Notes: generated from the sequence alone by a model not told the origin. A DNA stretch of 64,000 bases from Microbacterium neungamense (GCF_024971095.1 NZ_CP069717.1:2294001-2358000); one strand, 5' to 3'. Shown: positions 45,566 through 54,739, counted from the first letter of the stretch. Translations and numbers: made by a program.

Positions 45566-46222
45566 TCAGCCCCCGAGCCGCCGCATGGCGGCCTCGAACT
45601 CCGCCGCCGAGCTGTCGCTCACCTCGTGGAAGAGGAGCTGCTCGATCACGTCGGGCCCGGCCGTGAAGTACGGCACCCCGGCCTCGCGCAGGCCGACGAT
45701 GTCGTCGGGGGTGCGCAGGCTCGCCGCGAGCACGTCCGTGTCGCTGTCCGCGCACACCGCCTGCATCCGTGCGATCAGCGCGTCGCCGTCCATCCCGGCG
45801 TCGCGCAGCCGGCCGAGGTAGGGGGCGATGTAGCGCACGCCCATGCTCGCGCACGCGAGCGCCTGGCCGACCGAGTACACCGCGGTGACGAGCACGGTGG
45901 CCCCGTCGCGCACGAGGGCGGATGCCGCGGCGAACCCGTCCGCCGTGGCCGGCACCTTGACCGCCACCCGGTCGCCGAGCTCGAGGATGCCCTGCGCGTT
46001 GCGCAGAAACGCCCGCGCGTCGCCGCCCCAGGTCTGGAAGAACACCTCCCGGGCGCCCCGGCGCACCCATTCCGCGTACAGGTCGGGGATGTCCGCCGCG
46101 GTGCGGCCGCTGCGCTCGAGGATCGTCGGGTTCGTGGTCACGCCGTGCACGACGCGCGCGTCCAGCAGCGTGCCGACCCGGGCGGTGTCGGCGCTGTCCA
46201 CGTACAGGCGCGGGGCGGTCAT
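45566..46222 (-). CDS. Transaldolase family protein (fructose-6-phosphate aldolase-like)
   Basis: 218 residues, the short single-domain transaldolase size. It opens LYVDSADTARVGTLL, with the Schiff-base lysine Lys89 in RVAVKVPATADG and the VTTNPTIL motif (about 28-35). GVRYIAPYLGRL matches the family's active-site strand. Short members act as fructose-6-phosphate aldolase or transaldolase. It diverges from ribokinase with two TGTAA-type operators in the 90-bp gap, so both should respond to the same regulator. Confidence 0.87.
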   Translation of the reverse strand: MTAPRLYVDSADTARVGTLLDARVVHGVTTNPTILERSGRTAADIPDLYAEWVRRGAREVFFQTWGGDARAFLRNAQGILELGDRVAVKVPATADGFAAASALVRDGATVLVTAVYSVGQALACASMGVRYIAPYLGRLRDAGMDGDALIARMQAVCADSDTDVLAASLRTPDDIVGLREAGVPYFTAGPDVIEQLLFHEVSDSSAAEFEAAMRRLGG

Positions 46223-46238
46223 CGCGACTCCTCTCACA

Positions 46239-46252
46239 CCTGTCGTTACAGG
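46239..46252. promoter_or_regulatory. Operator CCTGTCGTTACAGG
   Basis: Palindrome with the TGTAACGACA core on the minus strand, next to the transaldolase start. Same family as 23478. Confidence 0.65.
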
Positions 46253-46266
46253 TTGGTTGCGGCTAA

Positions 46267-46276
46267 TGTAATGACA
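46267..46276. promoter_or_regulatory. Operator TGTAATGACA
   Basis: Second site of the pair, about 26 bp centre to centre from the first and 36 bp upstream of the ribokinase start. Identical in core to the site at 54683. Confidence 0.65.
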
Positions 46277-46312
46277 GCATCCCGCTGAAGTCAAAGGCGA
46301 TCGAGGAGCCCC

Positions 46313-47263
46313 ATGTCCACCACCGCATCCGCACGCCCCGGCGTGGTCATCGTCGGCAGCGTCACCGCGGATGTGACCACCTTCTCGCAGCGCCTGCCCG
46401 CCCGGGGCGAGACGATCCTCGGCGACCAGTTCACCCTGGTGCTCGGCGGAAAGGGCGCCAACCAGGCCGTCGCCGCCGGTCTCGCCGGTGCACGCACGAG
46501 CTTCGTCGGATGCGTAGGCGACGACCTGTTCCACGACCTCGTCGTCGACGGGCTGAGCGCCGCGGGCGTCGACCTCGCACATCTGCGCACCGTCCCCGGT
46601 CCCACCGGCATCGCGCACATCCGCGTGGACGCGTCCGCGCAGAACGACATCGTGATGGTGCCCCTCGCCAACGCGGCGCTCAGCGCCGAGCAGGTCGACG
46701 AGGCGCTCGCGGCCCTCGCCCCGACGACGTCCGTGCTGCTGACGCAGCTGGAGACCCCGGCATCCCTCACCCGTCACATCACCACCCGCGCCCGCGAACA
46801 CGGCATGACCGTGGTGCTCGACCCGGCCCCCGCCGCACCCCTGGACGCCGACGTCTGGCGCACCATCGACATCGTCACGCCGAACGAGACCGAGGCCTCA
46901 CTGCTGAGCGGCATCGAGGTCGCCGACCCCGCGTCGGCCGAGCGCGCGGGCCGCTGGTTCCTGGAGCAGGGCGTCGGCGCCGCGGTGATCACGCTCGCGG
47001 AGCGCGGCTCCGCCGTGGTCACACCGGAGGGCACCACGTTCATCGACCCGATTCCGGTCGACGCCGTGGACACCACGGCCGCCGGCGACGCGTACGCCGG
47101 ATACCTCGGCGCCGCCCTCGCGGAGGGGCTCGACCTCGCGGCGGCGACACGGCTGGCCACCGCGGCTGGCGCGATCGCGGTGACCCGCCAGGGCGCCTCG
47201 CCGAGCCTGCCGCGGCGGGACGAGGTGGACGCGCTGCTGGCCGCGCAGCGCGCCGCGGTCTGA
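46313..47263 (+). CDS. rbsK: Ribokinase family carbohydrate kinase
   Basis: 316 residues, PfkB fold. Substrate motif LGGKGANQAVAAGLAGA (44-60), anion-hole and base motif DTTAAGDAYAGYL with catalytic Asp259, and VTPNETEASLL (about 188-198). The DTTAAGD version is seen in true ribokinases. GAGGAG lies just before ATG 46313. Together with rbsD directly downstream it would phosphorylate D-ribose or a related pentose taken up elsewhere. Confidence 0.88.
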   Translation: MSTTASARPGVVIVGSVTADVTTFSQRLPARGETILGDQFTLVLGGKGANQAVAAGLAGARTSFVGCVGDDLFHDLVVDGLSAAGVDLAHLRTVPGPTGIAHIRVDASAQNDIVMVPLANAALSAEQVDEALAALAPTTSVLLTQLETPASLTRHITTRAREHGMTVVLDPAPAAPLDADVWRTIDIVTPNETEASLLSGIEVADPASAERAGRWFLEQGVGAAVITLAERGSAVVTPEGTTFIDPIPVDAVDTTAAGDAYAGYLGAALAEGLDLAAATRLATAAGAIAVTRQGASPSLPRRDEVDALLAAQRAAV

Positions 47264-47321
47264 CCGCTCCCGGGCATCGGCACCGCGAGACGAACGACGG
47301 CGACACACAGGAGGGGGACGA

Positions 47322-47726
47322 ATGCGCAAGACACCGACGACCATCAACCCGGCGCTCTCCCGGGTGATCAGCGAGACCGGGCACACCGACCTCATCGTGG
47401 TGACGGATGCGGGCCTGCCGATCCCGCCCGGCGCGGAGCGCATCGACCTCGCCTACCGGCCGGGCGCGCCGGCCTTCCTGGACGTGCTCGACACCGTGCT
47501 GGCCGAGCTCGTCGTCGAGGGTGCGACCGTGTCGGAGGAGGTCGCCGAGCGCAGCCCCGAGGTGCTGGACGCCCTGCGCGAGCGGTTCGCCGGCATGGGC
47601 TTCGAGATCGAGATGGTGCCGCACGTCGAGTTCAAGCAGCGCACGCACGCGGCCCGCGCCTTCGTGCGCTCCGGCGAGTTCACGCCGTACGCCAACGTCA
47701 TCCTGCACGCGGGTGTGGCGTACTGA
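47322..47726 (+). CDS. rbsD: D-ribose pyranase
   Basis: 134 residues. The catalytic histidine is His21 in ISETGHTDLIVVTDAGLPIP, the defining RbsD segment. The C-terminal FVRSGEFTPYANVILHAGVAY carries the conserved tyrosine and asparagine. It converts the pyranose to the furanose form used by the kinase just upstream. AGGAGGGGG precedes the ATG. Its stop overlaps the ATG of the GntR/UTRA regulator by one base, so the three genes form an operon. Confidence 0.92.
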   Translation: MRKTPTTINPALSRVISETGHTDLIVVTDAGLPIPPGAERIDLAYRPGAPAFLDVLDTVLAELVVEGATVSEEVAERSPEVLDALRERFAGMGFEIEMVPHVEFKQRTHAARAFVRSGEFTPYANVILHAGVAY

Positions 47727-48493
47727 TGGCGACCGACGCGATCGACCGCCGTTCGGCGGCGCCGATGTACGACCAGCTGCGCCGGCTCATCGTGGACCGG
47801 ATCCACAGCGGCGAGCTGCAGCCCGGAGACGCCCTGCCCGGCGAGCACCGGCTGTGCGAGCAGTACGGCATCTCGCGCACGGTGGTGCGTCAGGCCCTCG
47901 CGCAGCTCGAGCACGAGGGGCTGGTGGAGCGGGTGAAGGGCAAGGGCACCTTCGTCGCCCGGCCCCGTACCAGCGAGTCGCTCGTGCACACCCTCGAGGG
48001 CCTCTACGACGAGGTCGAGCGCCGCGGCGGGCACGTGCACAGCGAGGTCCTCCGGCACGAGCGCACGGTGGCGGATGCCGAGGTGGCGGCCGCCCTGGAG
48101 GTGCCGATCGGCGCTCCGGTCGTGGTGCTGGAGCGGCTGCGGTACGTGGACGGTGAGCCGTGGTCGCTGTCCACGACCTGGATGCCCGAGGAGGTGGGCG
48201 CGCTCACCCTCGGCGCGGACCTGCGCGAATCCTCGCTGTACCGGCTGCTCGGCGAGCACGGCATCCACGCCACGCATGGCGTCCGCTCGGCCGAGGCGAC
48301 GGTCGCGACGCACGAGCAGGCGCAGCACCTCGGGGTGAGCGCCGGATCCGCGCTGCTGCGGCTGCGCAGCGTGAGCCGCGACGACCGCGACCGGGTGATC
48401 GAGTTCTTCCTCGCCCACCACCGCGGCGACCGGTCGCGGTTCGAGTTCCAGCTGAACCGCGAGCAGTCGCAGGCCGCGCTCACCCGGATCTGA
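47726..48493 (+). CDS. GntR family regulator with UTRA domain (HutC type)
   Basis: 255 residues. Winged helix at about 12-78 with PGEHRLCEQYGISRTVVRQA and KGKGTFVARP. A UTRA effector domain follows (about 95-245), with VVVLERLRYVDGEPWSLSTTW. HutC-type regulators bind sugars or sugar phosphates. As the third gene of the ribokinase operon it is the best in-window candidate to bind the TGTAAT(N)ACA operators, because one pair lies in front of its own operon. That link is inference. Confidence 0.9.
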   Translation: MATDAIDRRSAAPMYDQLRRLIVDRIHSGELQPGDALPGEHRLCEQYGISRTVVRQALAQLEHEGLVERVKGKGTFVARPRTSESLVHTLEGLYDEVERRGGHVHSEVLRHERTVADAEVAAALEVPIGAPVVVLERLRYVDGEPWSLSTTWMPEEVGALTLGADLRESSLYRLLGEHGIHATHGVRSAEATVATHEQAQHLGVSAGSALLRLRSVSRDDRDRVIEFFLAHHRGDRSRFEFQLNREQSQAALTRI

Positions 48494-48551
48494 GCGGGCC
48501 CGCCCGCGTCCGGCTGCGTGCCCCTCCCGCGGCCCGGCTACGCTCAAAGCC

Positions 48552-49516
48552 ATGAGCGAATGGGTCAACGGCGCGATCCGGATGCTGGAGGCCGACGCCA
48601 ACCGCAGCGTCGACACGCATCTGCCCGCTCGCTGATCCTGTACGGGCTGGTGAACGGCCTGATCGACGAGGGCACCACGCTGGTGGAATCCTCCAGCGGG
48701 TCGACGGCGGTCTCCGAGGCGTACTTCGCACGGATGCTGGGGCTGGAGTTCATCACCGTGGTCCCCCGCTCGACCAGCCGCGAGAAGGTCGAGCTCATCG
48801 AGTTCTACGGCGGGCGCTGTCATTTCGTCGAGCACGCCTCCGAGATGTCGGCGGAGGCCGAGCGGCTCGCCGCCGGATGCCGCGGGCACTACCTCGACCA
48901 GTTCACGTACGCCGAGCGCGCCACCGACTGGCGGGGCAACAACAACATCGCCGAGAGCGTGTTCAGCCAGCTGGCGCGCGAGCGGCATCCGATCCCGTCC
49001 TGGATCGTCATGGGCGCGGGCACCGGCGGCACGAGCGCGACATTCGGACGCTACGTGCGCTACCGGCGGTACGACACCCGGATCGCCGTGGTCGACCCGG
49101 AGGGCTCGGCGTTCTACGGCGGCTGGCGCGACCGGAACCCGGCGCACACGACCGGCACCCCGAGCCGGATCGAGGGCATCGGGCGGCCGCGCGTGGAGCC
49201 GTCGTTCGTGCCCGGCGTGATCGACGAGATGATCCCGGTGCCGGATGCCGCGTCGATCGCCGCCATCCGGCTGCTGCGCGAGCGCACCCTGCACTGGGCG
49301 GGCGGATCCACCGGGACGAACCTGTGCGGCGCGTTCGAGATCATCGGACGGATGCGGGAGGCCGGCCAGCAGGGCAGCGTCGTGACCCTGATCTGCGACA
49401 GCGGCGTCCGCTACGCGCACACCTACTACTCCGACGAGTGGGTCGCCGCGCAGGGCTGGGCCCTCGCCCCGCACCGCGAGCGGATGGAGCGCTTCCTCGC
49501 CGGCGGCGCCTGGTGA
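48552..49516 (+). pseudogene. PLP-dependent cysteine synthase family gene with internal deletion
   Basis: ATG 48552 opens [19 protein letters not shown], the normal start of this family, but that frame ends after 27 codons at the TGA in CTCGCTGATC. The next frame continues at once with [20 protein letters not shown] and runs normally to 49516, including the PLP phosphate loop [12 protein letters not shown] and the tail VCDSG-type motif [13 protein letters not shown]. About 30 residues that would carry the HPTGSLKHR motif, with the PLP-binding lysine, are missing. Without that lysine no Schiff base can form. Confidence 0.85.
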
Positions 49517-49528
49517 CCGAGCGCACCC

Positions 49529-49560
49529 CGGTCGTTGAGCGAGCCGAAGGCGAGACGAAA
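49529..49560 (+). repeat. Short intergenic repeat of the GGTCGTTGAGCG...GAGACGAAACG type, copy 2
   Basis: GGTCGTTGAGCGAGCCGAAG followed by GCGAGACGAAACG, closely related to the minus-strand copy at 17387-17424. A weaker relative (GTCTCGCTTCCCTCGCTCAG) lies at 5023-5042. Confidence 0.6.
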
Positions 49561-49570
49561 CGCCCTCGCG

Positions 49571-49576
49571 TACGCT
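49571..49576 (+). promoter_or_regulatory. -10 element of the ACT-domain gene, leaderless
   Basis: TACGCT, six bases, ATG 49583. Confidence 0.5.
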
Positions 49577-49582
49577 GAACGC

Positions 49583-50089
49583 ATGACCACGCTCATCCTC
49601 ACCGTCGCGGGAGCGGATCGCCCCGGACTCGTCTCCGCCGTCGCCGATGTCGTCGAAGCGCACGGCGGCAACTGGGAGAACAGCCAGCTGTCCGAGCTCG
49701 CCGGGGTGTTCGCCGGTGTCATCGAGGTCTCGGTGGCCGAGGACCGGGCAGCGGAGCTGCAGACCGCGCTGCGCGAGCTGCAGGGGCTGCTCACGATCGA
49801 CGTCCGCACCGGGTCGGAGGAGCACCCCGAGGCATCCGATCGCATCACCCTCTCGGTGCTCGGCCAGGACCGGCCCGGCATCGTGCGCGAGGTGTCGAGC
49901 GTGCTCAGCGATCACGCGCTCAGCATCGAGAGCATGACGACGGAGACGAGGGATGCCGCAATGGCCGGCGGTCGGCTGTTCGAGTCGACCGTCACCGCGA
50001 CCGCGCCGGCATCCGCCGACCTCGACGCGCTGCGCGCGGACCTGGAGCGCATCGCGCACGAGATCCAGGTCGACATCACCCTGGACTGA
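49583..50089 (+). CDS. Tandem ACT-domain protein (glycine cleavage repressor-like)
   Basis: 168 residues made of two ACT domains: LILTVAGADRPGLVSAVADV (4-23) and ITLSVLGQDRPGIVREVSSV (about 93-112). Both carry the DRPG ligand-loop motif. This is the GcvR-like regulatory architecture without a DNA-binding domain. It likely senses an amino acid, possibly glycine or serine, and acts through a partner protein. It is a single gene with a leaderless start; the following palindromic element separates it from a convergent aldo/keto reductase. Confidence 0.85.
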   Translation: MTTLILTVAGADRPGLVSAVADVVEAHGGNWENSQLSELAGVFAGVIEVSVAEDRAAELQTALRELQGLLTIDVRTGSEEHPEASDRITLSVLGQDRPGIVREVSSVLSDHALSIESMTTETRDAAMAGGRLFESTVTATAPASADLDALRADLERIAHEIQVDITLD

Positions 50090-50113
50090 TCGCCCCCCGC
50101 TGTCCTCTCCTGG

Positions 50114-50180
50114 GTTTGGGGCGGATCTCGACGTTCGGGGCGGCATACGACCGCCCCGAACGTGAAAATCCGCCCCAAAC
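50114..50180. repeat. 67-bp palindromic intergenic element, copy 2
   Basis: Arms 50114-50144 and 50151-50180 around a 6-bp loop, nearly identical to 2859-2925. It lies between two convergent genes, where it would act as a bidirectional terminator. Confidence 0.9.
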
Positions 50181-50189
50181 CGGGGCGTA

Positions 50190-51203
50190 TCAGACCAGGC
50201 GCTCGCGCGGGGACACCGAGTAGGTGTCCTCAGGATCTGCGTTCACGACCCCCTCGAGGGCGTGGTCGATGGCCGACATCACGCCGGCGTCCAACGTCAC
50301 TCCCGACGCCTTCACCGTGTCGGCCAGCTGCTCGGGGCGCGACGCTCCGACCAGGGCGGACGCGACGTTCGGGTTCTGCAGCACCCACGCGATCGCGAGC
50401 TGCGGCATGCTCAGCCCGGCCTCGGCGGCGATCGGCTTCAGCCGCTGCACGGCCTCGAGGATGTCGTCGCGCAGCAGGCGCTTGATGAACTGGCCTCCCG
50501 AGTGCGTGTCGGTGGCCCGCGACCCCTCCGGCAGCGGCTGCCCGGGCAGGTACTTGCCGCTGAGCACGCCCTGCGCCATCGGCGACCAGACGATCTGCGA
50601 GATGCCGAGCGCCTCGGATGCCGGGATCACCTTCCCCTCGATGACGCGGTGCAGCATCGAATACTGCGGCTGATTGGAGATCAGCTGCACGCCGAGCTCC
50701 CTCGCCAGCGCATGCCCCTCGCGCAGCTGCTCGGCGGTCCACTCCGAGACCCCGATGTACAGCGCCTTGCCCTGCCGCACCACGTCCGCGAACGCCTGCA
50801 TGGTCTCCTCGAGCGGCGTCTCGTAGTCGTACCGGTGCGCCTGGTACAGGTCGACGTAGTCGGTGCCGAGCCGGCGCAGTGAGCCGTTGATCGACTCCAT
50901 GATGTGCTTGCGGCTCAGCCCGGTGTCGTTCGGTCCCTTCGGCCCGACCGGGAAGTACACCTTGGTGAAGATCTCCAGGCTCTCCCGGCGCTGTCCCTCG
51001 AGCGCCTTCCCGAGCACCACCTCGGCGCGCGTGTTCGCGTATGTGTCGGCGGTGTCGAAGGTGGTGATGCCGGCGTCCAGGGCGGCGTGCACCGTCCGGA
51101 TGGCGGTGTCGTCCTCGACCTGCGAGCCGTGCGTCACCCAGTTGCCGTAGGTGATCTCCGAGATCTTGAATCCGCTGTTTCCGAGATGCCGATACGCGGC
51201 CAT
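50190..51203 (-). CDS. Aldo/keto reductase (potassium-channel beta-subunit-like)
   Basis: 337 residues. Catalytic residues: Asp and Tyr in FDTADTYANTRAEVVLG (about 49-65), Lys in IFTKVYFPVG (about 78-87) and His in DLYQAHRYDYETP (about 118-130). The C-terminal NADPH motif SALVGASRPEQLADTV and SPMAQGVLSGKYLPG mark the KCNAB-like AKR subfamily, also called general stress protein 69 type. Substrate unknown. Its gene ends against the 67-bp palindrome. Confidence 0.92.
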   Translation of the reverse strand: MAAYRHLGNSGFKISEITYGNWVTHGSQVEDDTAIRTVHAALDAGITTFDTADTYANTRAEVVLGKALEGQRRESLEIFTKVYFPVGPKGPNDTGLSRKHIMESINGSLRRLGTDYVDLYQAHRYDYETPLEETMQAFADVVRQGKALYIGVSEWTAEQLREGHALARELGVQLISNQPQYSMLHRVIEGKVIPASEALGISQIVWSPMAQGVLSGKYLPGQPLPEGSRATDTHSGGQFIKRLLRDDILEAVQRLKPIAAEAGLSMPQLAIAWVLQNPNVASALVGASRPEQLADTVKASGVTLDAGVMSAIDHALEGVVNADPEDTYSVSPRERLV

Positions 51204-51212
51204 GGCTCCACG

Positions 51213-52712
51213 CTACGGGGTTTCGCCGTTCGTCACGATGGCGGCGCGGTCGCGGAAGCCCTCTGCGGTGACCCGGTCGAGCTCGACCTGTTTGCGGATC
51301 GCGAGGGTGCGCTCGTACAGACTGGGCTCGCCGTAGCTGGTGAGCACCTTCACGAGCACGGGCAGCAGCTCGATCAGGAAGAACAGCGCGGCGATCAGCC
51401 AGTGCGCCCAGAAGATGGTCGGCTCCTTCTCGCCGAGGCGGTTGAGCCCGGTGATCTGGCTGAGCAGGCCGACGGCGCCGGCGTTGCCCTGCGCCACGGC
51501 ATCCGCCCGCTCGTTGTACGCGGCGAGCGCGCGCTCGTAGGTCTCCCGGGCCGCGGGCAGCTGGTCGCGCGCCTGCTGACGGTTCGCCGACTCCGAGCTG
51601 CTGGTCTCGGTACGCGCGGCCTCCTCCGCCGCGGCCAGCTCCTCGTTGGCCGTGCGCAGCTGCGCCGCGAGCGCGTCGTAGGTCTGCTGCGCCTGGGCGA
51701 GCTGCGCCTCGGCGGCATCCGCGCTCGATCCCTCGCCGTTCACGCCGGTGCAGCCGGGCACCGTGCCGGCACCCTCACCGGTGAGCTCGCACTGGTACAG
51801 CGCGCGGGCCTGGTCGATGACCGCCTGCTGCTCGGCCATCTTCGCGGTGAGGTCGTCGACGGTGGCCTGCGCGGCGGACGTGGTCGCCGAGCCCGACTCG
51901 GTGCCGGCGACGATGCCCGTCGCGGCCTGGTTCTCGAGGGCGGCGACGCGTTCGGATGCCGCATCGAGGGCCTTCTTCTCGGGGCCGTTCTCGAGGGCGT
52001 CCTGATCGGCCTGCGCCTGCACGATATTGGTGGACGCCACCTCGCGGGCGATGTCGTTGTGGAACACTTGCAGTACGAGCGGCTCCGCGACGAGGAAGCC
52101 GATCAGCGCGGCCATCGCGACGCGCGGCAGGGCCAGTCCGAGCAGCTTCCAGATGTTCCGGGTGGAGGTCATCGTGGAGGTGAGGAACCGGTCCAGGTTG
52201 AAGATGATCGCGGCCCAGATCAGCGCGAGCGGCACGGCGAACCACGCCGCGATCTGCACGCCGGTGGTGAGCGCGAACAGCATCGAGATCGCGGAGATCA
52301 GCGCGGTGCCGAGCAGCACGAAGAACATCTGCACGAAGCGCGGCGTCTCGCCGGGGACGCGGTCGAGGATCGGGCCTTCCGCGCCGCCGAGGATGGCGAG
52401 CGTGCGCAGGCGCTCGGCCGCCGTCCGGGGCCGCCGGCGCTCGCGCCCGGGACGGGGTGCGCGCCGGGGCGGCTGCGGGCGGGCGGATGCGTCGACGGGC
52501 TCAGCGTCCGCGGTGTCGGCATCCGCGGTGTCGGCATCCGAAGAGCGGGGGAACGCTTCGACGGGCTCAGCGTCCGATGACCCGCCGGAGGGCTCGAAGC
52601 GGCGCAGGAACTCCAGATCCTCGTCGGTGACCGAGCCTTCGGGACCGTCGACGTCGAACGAGATCCGGCCCTGGGAATCCATCCGACCGGGTCGATGCGC
52701 GGAATAGGACAT
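51213..52712 (-). CDS. DUF4407 domain membrane protein
   Basis: 499 residues. A charged N-terminal cytoplasmic region (1-110) contains a short repeat DADTA-DADTA-DAEP. Four predicted membrane helices occur near 133-150, 155-173, 199-217 and 435-453. Between the third and fourth lies a long Ala/Gln/Glu-rich coiled-coil segment (about 235-410) with several cysteines, probably extracytoplasmic. DUF4407 proteins have no known function. The coiled coil between membrane anchors suggests a structural or signalling role at the envelope. It ends 10 bp from the aldo/keto reductase start, in the same direction. Confidence 0.85.
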   Translation of the reverse strand: MSYSAHRPGRMDSQGRISFDVDGPEGSVTDEDLEFLRRFEPSGGSSDAEPVEAFPRSSDADTADADTADAEPVDASARPQPPRRAPRPGRERRRPRTAAERLRTLAILGGAEGPILDRVPGETPRFVQMFFVLLGTALISAISMLFALTTGVQIAAWFAVPLALIWAAIIFNLDRFLTSTMTSTRNIWKLLGLALPRVAMAALIGFLVAEPLVLQVFHNDIAREVASTNIVQAQADQDALENGPEKKALDAASERVAALENQAATGIVAGTESGSATTSAAQATVDDLTAKMAEQQAVIDQARALYQCELTGEGAGTVPGCTGVNGEGSSADAAEAQLAQAQQTYDALAAQLRTANEELAAAEEAARTETSSSESANRQQARDQLPAARETYERALAAYNERADAVAQGNAGAVGLLSQITGLNRLGEKEPTIFWAHWLIAALFFLIELLPVLVKVLTSYGEPSLYERTLAIRKQVELDRVTAEGFRDRAAIVTNGETP

Positions 52713-52817
52713 CCTTCGAGGGTAGGAAACCGCGCCTGAGCGACTCCCGGACGAACCCTGCGTGCACTCCCAGCTTCCGAGCTTCCCAGCGCTCGCGGCG
52801 AGTGCAAGGCTGGAGGC

Positions 52818-53324
52818 ATGAAGACCCTGCTGCTCGCGCGCCACGCGAAGTCCGACTGGGGGATGCCGGGCTTCGCCGATCACGATCGCCCGCTCAACGC
52901 CCGCGGCCGCCGCGACGCGCCGGCGATGGCGCAGCGGCTCGTCGCCGAGGGCGTGGCGCTCGACCGGATCGTCTCCAGCAGCGCGGTGCGGGCGCGGAGC
53001 ACGGCCGACGAGTACGCGGCCGCGTTCGGCATCCCGATCCTCGAGGAGCCGCTGCTGTACGGGGCATCCGCCCGCTCGATCCTGGCGATCGCGGCGACGC
53101 AGCCCGAGGACAGCGTCGTCGCCATGCTCGTCGGGCACAACCCCGGGATGAGCGACGCCGTCGGCGAGCTCACCGGCGAGGACACGCAGCTGCCCACCTG
53201 CGCGGTCGCGGAGTGCGCGGTCGACGTCGGCTCCTGGTCCGAGCTCATCGAGGGCTCCGGCCGCCTGCTGCGGGTGCGGACCCCGGCCGACGACGTGCCG
53301 ACCGCGCCCGACGGCGTGGGCTGA
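52818..53324 (+). CDS. SixA-type histidine phosphatase
   Basis: 168 residues, histidine phosphatase (phosphoglycerate mutase-like) fold. The catalytic motif LLARHAKSDWG (5-15) holds the nucleophile His9. SSAVRARSTADEY supplies the second arginine, and MLVGHNPGMSD (about 104-114) the second histidine. This is the SixA pattern; the E. coli enzyme dephosphorylates phosphohistidine proteins. Actual targets here are unknown. GGAGG precedes the ATG, and the rlmN gene converges 4 bp after its stop. Confidence 0.9.
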   Translation: MKTLLLARHAKSDWGMPGFADHDRPLNARGRRDAPAMAQRLVAEGVALDRIVSSSAVRARSTADEYAAAFGIPILEEPLLYGASARSILAIAATQPEDSVVAMLVGHNPGMSDAVGELTGEDTQLPTCAVAECAVDVGSWSELIEGSGRLLRVRTPADDVPTAPDGVG

Positions 53325-53328
53325 GCGT

Positions 53329-54624
53329 TCAGCCCAGGGCGGCGGCCGCCGCCTCGTCCTCCGTGGTCGCCACGAGCTGGCCGCACGCCCCATCGATCTC
53401 CTTGCCGCGGGTGTCGCGGAGGGTGGTGGGGATGCCGGCGTCGTTGAGACGGCGTACGAACTCGTCCTGCACGTCCTTCTCGGATGCCGTCCAGATCGAC
53501 CCCGGCGTCGGGTTCAGCGGGATCGGATTGACGTGCACCCAGCCGCGCCCGCGGGCGTTCAGCTTCTCGGCGAGCAGATCCGCGCGCCAGGCGTGGTCGT
53601 TCATGTCCTTGATGAGGGCGTACTCGATCGAGACCCGGCGGCCGGTCTTCTCGAAGTACTCGCGCGCGGCGTCCAGTGCCTCGTCGACCTTCCACCGCGA
53701 GTTCACCGGGATCAGCTCGTCGCGCAGCTCGTCGTCCGGGGCGTGCAGTGACAGGGCGAACGTGACCGGCACGTCCTCGTCGGCGAGCTTGCGGATCGCC
53801 GGGACGAGGCCGACCGTGGAGACCGTGATGCCGCGGGCGCTCATGCCGAGCCCCTCGGGCTGCGGCGCGATCATCACGCGCACGGCGTCCATCACCCGCT
53901 TGTAGTTCGCGAGCGGCTCCCCCATGCCCATGAACACGATGTTGGTGACCCGCTCGCCGTCGTGACCCACACGGCGCGGGTCGCCCAGCCCGCCGGCGCG
54001 GATCAGCGCGTTGGCGCGCACGATCTGCTCGACGATCTCGGCGGTGGACATGTTGCGGGTGAGACCGGCCTGGCCGGTCGCGCAGAACGGGCAGTTCATG
54101 CCGCATCCGGCCTGGCTGGAGACGCACAGCGTGATGCGCCCCGGGTACCGCATCAGCACGGACTCGACGAGGGCGCCGTCGTGCAGGCGCCAGAGGAACT
54201 TGATGGTGTCGCCGCGGTCGGTCTCCAGCCGGCGCACCTCGGTGAGCAGCGGCGGCAGCATCCCGGCGACGAGGTCGTCGCGCTGCGCGGCGGGGAGGTC
54301 GGTCATCGCCGCGGCATCCGAGGTGTAGTGCGTGAAGTAGTGGGTGGCGAGCTGCTTGGCGCGGAAGCCGGGCAGTCCGAGCTGCTTCACCTTCTCCACG
54401 CGCTCGGCCGGGGTGAGGTCGGCGAGGTGCACCGGGGGTTTGCCGCGCTTCGGGCTGGCGAACTGCAGCAGCGGGCGGCCTTCGGCATCCTTCTTCTGCG
54501 TCCAGCCCTCGGTCGCAGGGCGCACCTGCGGGGTGCCGGTGGTGCGGATGCTCCCCGCCGACGCCGCCGGGGACGCGGGCGCTGTCGCGGGGCGCGTCGT
54601 GCGCGTGCGGGGGGTCTCGGTCAT
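53329..54624 (-). CDS. rlmN: Dual-specificity 23S rRNA/tRNA adenine-C2 methyltransferase
   Basis: 431 residues. The radical-SAM cluster is Cys174, Cys178 and Cys181 in [12 protein letters not shown]. The methyl-carrying cysteine lies near the C-terminus in [10 protein letters not shown]. The N-terminal helical domain with [16 protein letters not shown] is typical of RlmN. About 40 low-complexity residues at the start exceed the usual length, so a later start is possible, but no better ATG is evident. It methylates A2503 of 23S rRNA and A37 of some tRNAs. No Cfr-specific resistance context is seen. Confidence 0.94.
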   Translation of the reverse strand: MTETPRTRTTRPATAPASPAASAGSIRTTGTPQVRPATEGWTQKKDAEGRPLLQFASPKRGKPPVHLADLTPAERVEKVKQLGLPGFRAKQLATHYFTHYTSDAAAMTDLPAAQRDDLVAGMLPPLLTEVRRLETDRGDTIKFLWRLHDGALVESVLMRYPGRITLCVSSQAGCGMNCPFCATGQAGLTRNMSTAEIVEQIVRANALIRAGGLGDPRRVGHDGERVTNIVFMGMGEPLANYKRVMDAVRVMIAPQPEGLGMSARGITVSTVGLVPAIRKLADEDVPVTFALSLHAPDDELRDELIPVNSRWKVDEALDAAREYFEKTGRRVSIEYALIKDMNDHAWRADLLAEKLNARGRGWVHVNPIPLNPTPGSIWTASEKDVQDEFVRRLNDAGIPTTLRDTRGKEIDGACGQLVATTEDEAAAAALG

Positions 54625-54682
54625 CCCTCCAGGGTACGCGGTGGCGGATGGGAAGCTCCTGGGCCGAAGGCCACACCATGCT

Positions 54683-54692
54683 TGTAATGACA
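54683..54692. promoter_or_regulatory. Operator TGTAATGACA upstream of eda
   Basis: Same core as 46267-46276, 48 bp before the KDPG aldolase start. This links that gene to the sugar regulon. Confidence 0.6.
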
Positions 54693-54739
54693 GGCCGGGA
54701 CCGGGAGAATGGGCACCGACCCGTCGATGAAGGAGCCCG

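Noticed and set aside
47322..47726. Assigning the ribokinase/rbsD genes to the adjacent ribose-type ABC importer at 28-31 kb as a single ribose system
   Set aside because: They are 15 kb apart and the importer sits with unrelated catabolic genes; only the shared operator links them, so the substrate was left open.
53329..54624. Cfr-type antibiotic-resistance methyltransferase
   Set aside because: Sequence pattern and length are those of housekeeping RlmN, and no resistance or mobile context surrounds it.
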